This document shows positions 62,938 through 64,000 of a stretch of DNA of 64,000 nucleotides, piece after piece. The translations under genes were made by a program, and so were the position numbers. A model generated the notes under the pieces. The model did not search any database. It had not been told where the DNA came from and saw only the letters and a list, made by a program, of their open reading frames with translations. The first letter of the stretch is position 1. The number at the start of each line of letters is the position of its first letter. The stretch covers positions 25,724 through 89,723 of the forward strand of contig DAOSEC010000005.1 in the NCBI GenBank assembly GCA_035362935.1, read 5' to 3'. Source of the DNA: DAOSEC01 sp035362935. Its GTDB lineage: Bacteria > Bacillota_I > Bacilli_A > ML615J-28 > CAG-313.

Positions 62938-63987
62938 ATGAATGAAATGAAAATATCGTTTTTTGAAAAGTACTTAACTGTCTTTGTTTTGATGTGTATG
63001 GGTATTGGTGTGTTAATCGGATATTTTATTCCAAGCATTCCAACCATATTAAGACAACTCGAAATTGCATCTGTTAACATACCAATTGGACTCTTAATTT
63101 GGGTAATGATATATCCAATGATGTTAAAAGTCGATTTTACATCGGTAAAACATGTAGGGAAGAATCCAATGGGACTTTACTTAACATGGGTTGTAAACTG
63201 GCTAATCAAACCTTTTACCATGTTTGGAATTGCATATTTGTTTTTCCATGTATTGTTTACTTCCATCATTCCCCTCGATTTAGCGACTGATTATTTAAGA
63301 GGTGCGATTTTATTAGGTGCTGCACCATGTACCGCCATGGTATTTGTGTGGAGTAGTTTAACAAGAGGAAACCCTGCTTATACTTTAATTCAGGTAGCAA
63401 CCAATGATTTGATCATATTAGTACTCTTTGTTCCAATTGTTGGATTGCTTCTTGGAATCAGTGGAGTCAGTGTTCCTTGGATCACATTATTCTTAAGTAT
63501 CTTATTGTTTGTGGTCATTCCCCTTGTTGGTGCGAGTCTTACTAGATTTTTTGTCATCAAACGCAAAGGACTTCATTATTTTAATGAGACATTCATACCA
63601 AAATTTTCGAAATATACGATTAGTGGGTTATTACTAACACTTGTCTTAATATTTTCATTACAAAGCGATTTGATTATTCAAAATCCGTTGCATATTGTAT
63701 TAATTAGCATACCGCTCATCTTACAAACATTCTTAATCTTCTTTATTGCGTATGGACTAGCCAAACTATTAAAACTCCCACATGATGTGGCCGCTCCTGC
63801 AGGAATGATTGGAGCGAGTAATTTCTTTGAACTTGCTGTTGCGGTGGCTGTTGCAATCTTCCCATTTAACCCAGGGGTTGCATTAGCAACGATTGTTGGT
63901 GTCTTAGTTGAAGTACCAATTATGTTACTCTTAGTCAAAATTGCAAATAAAACAAAACATTTGTTTAAAGGAGGAGAAACAATATGA
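62938..63987 (+). CDS. acr3: Acr3-type arsenite efflux transporter
   Basis: The product has 349 residues and ten membrane segments. MYPMMLKVDF-like IYPMMLKVDFTSV, LLGAAPCTAMVFVWSSLTRG with the essential Cys in helix 4, and AAPAGMIGASNFFELAVAVA are the Acr3 hallmarks. It exports arsenite by proton exchange. It starts six bases after the thioredoxin-like stop; ATG 62947 is a second possible start. The stop overlaps the next start (ATGA). Confidence 0.93.
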   Translation: MNEMKISFFEKYLTVFVLMCMGIGVLIGYFIPSIPTILRQLEIASVNIPIGLLIWVMIYPMMLKVDFTSVKHVGKNPMGLYLTWVVNWLIKPFTMFGIAYLFFHVLFTSIIPLDLATDYLRGAILLGAAPCTAMVFVWSSLTRGNPAYTLIQVATNDLIILVLFVPIVGLLLGISGVSVPWITLFLSILLFVVIPLVGASLTRFFVIKRKGLHYFNETFIPKFSKYTISGLLLTLVLIFSLQSDLIIQNPLHIVLISIPLILQTFLIFFIAYGLAKLLKLPHDVAAPAGMIGASNFFELAVAVAVAIFPFNPGVALATIVGVLVEVPIMLLLVKIANKTKHLFKGGETI

Positions 63988-64000
63988 AAAAAGTGAAAGT
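63984..64000 (+). CDS. Start of another arsenic-operon gene (3' partial)
   Basis: An ATG at 63984 overlaps the acr3 stop, with AAAGGAGGAG nine bases upstream. Only five full codons (MKKVK) are visible. Arsenate reductase or another ars gene would be expected, but nothing can be identified. Confidence 0.6.

Noticed and set aside
1..64000. Use of TGA as tryptophan, as in many Mollicutes
   Set aside because: Many genes end naturally at TGA with a downstream start overlapping it (ATGA), and tryptophan is encoded by TGG throughout.
1..64000. CRISPR array, rRNA, tRNA or an intact insertion sequence
   Set aside because: No regularly spaced direct repeats, no cloverleaf or rRNA-like sequence, and no transposase with flanking inverted repeats could be found by reading.

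Overview
The window is about one-third G+C, and every credible gene lies on the + strand. TGA is used as a stop (for example at the ends of the genes finishing at 4644, 33424 and 60003) and Trp is TGG, so the code is standard. Vegetative promoters are clear: TTGACA/TATAAT-like boxes with 16-18 bp spacers, often with TGn before the -10. Ribosome sites often read AGGTGA or AGGAGG, and several TTG starts follow AGGTGA-N5. Together with a BY-kinase/PHP-phosphatase capsule module of Gram-positive type, this points to a low-GC Bacillota or a standard-code relative of the Mollicutes (Acholeplasma, Izemoplasma or Haloplasma type). The lineage is inference; no rRNA or tRNA is present to test it.

Layout. 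1-3640: the end of an unidentified gene, then a galactose block (a degenerate GalU-like nucleotidyltransferase, galE, galK) with its own promoter and terminator. 3679-5105: a three-gene toxin-antitoxin-chaperone locus (MqsR-like toxin, zinc-finger/HTH antitoxin, SecB-like chaperone). 5162-8009: undecaprenyl-phosphate recycling (DUF368/PopT, UppP) around a sugar epimerase. 8046-29656: exopolysaccharide cluster 1, with the CpsC/CpsD/CpsB phosphorelay, GlmU, a CapD-type dehydratase, a winged-helix/Rossmann regulator, UDP-glucuronate and UDP-galacturonate synthesis, UDP-L-FucNAc synthesis (CapE/F/G), an initiating phosphoglycosyltransferase, glycosyltransferases, Wzy and Wzx. One glycosyltransferase is broken in an A9 tract. 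30257-39727: exopolysaccharide cluster 2, a compact unit with its own initiator, five glycosyltransferases, Wzy and Wzx but no nucleotide-sugar enzymes.

39968-50375 is an accessory, defence-like island: a NdpA/YejK-like protein overlapping a RelA/SpoT-domain synthetase plus a 64-aa ORF, an HNH nuclease, a lone AAA ATPase, an AbiE type IV toxin-antitoxin pair, and an operon of an unknown protein, a PD-(D/E)XK-like nuclease and a SWIM-finger protein. 50411-56647 holds an aminotransferase, a lipoprotein of HtrA type with PDZ domain, and a CHASE4-like/HAMP/GGDEF/EAL c-di-GMP enzyme whose promoter carries a perfect inverted repeat. 56673-61219 holds a PqqD-centred group (HPr-kinase-like protein, PqqD-like protein, soluble Sec11-type peptidase, ABC exporter, nucleotidyltransferase) that resembles peptide-modification machinery but shows no precursor. 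61279-64000 is an arsenic operon (arsR, ArsP-type permease, redox thiol protein, Acr3) that runs out of the window.

The parts fit a cell that makes two surface polysaccharides. The C55-P flippase and UppP supply the lipid carrier, the sugar enzymes supply precursors, the phosphorelay sets polymer length, and c-di-GMP may tune output (inference). The strongest leads for new biology are the NdpA-like/RelA-SpoT pair, the PqqD-HPrK-like-peptidase group, the SecB-type TAC locus, and the unknown/PD-(D/E)XK/SWIM operon.
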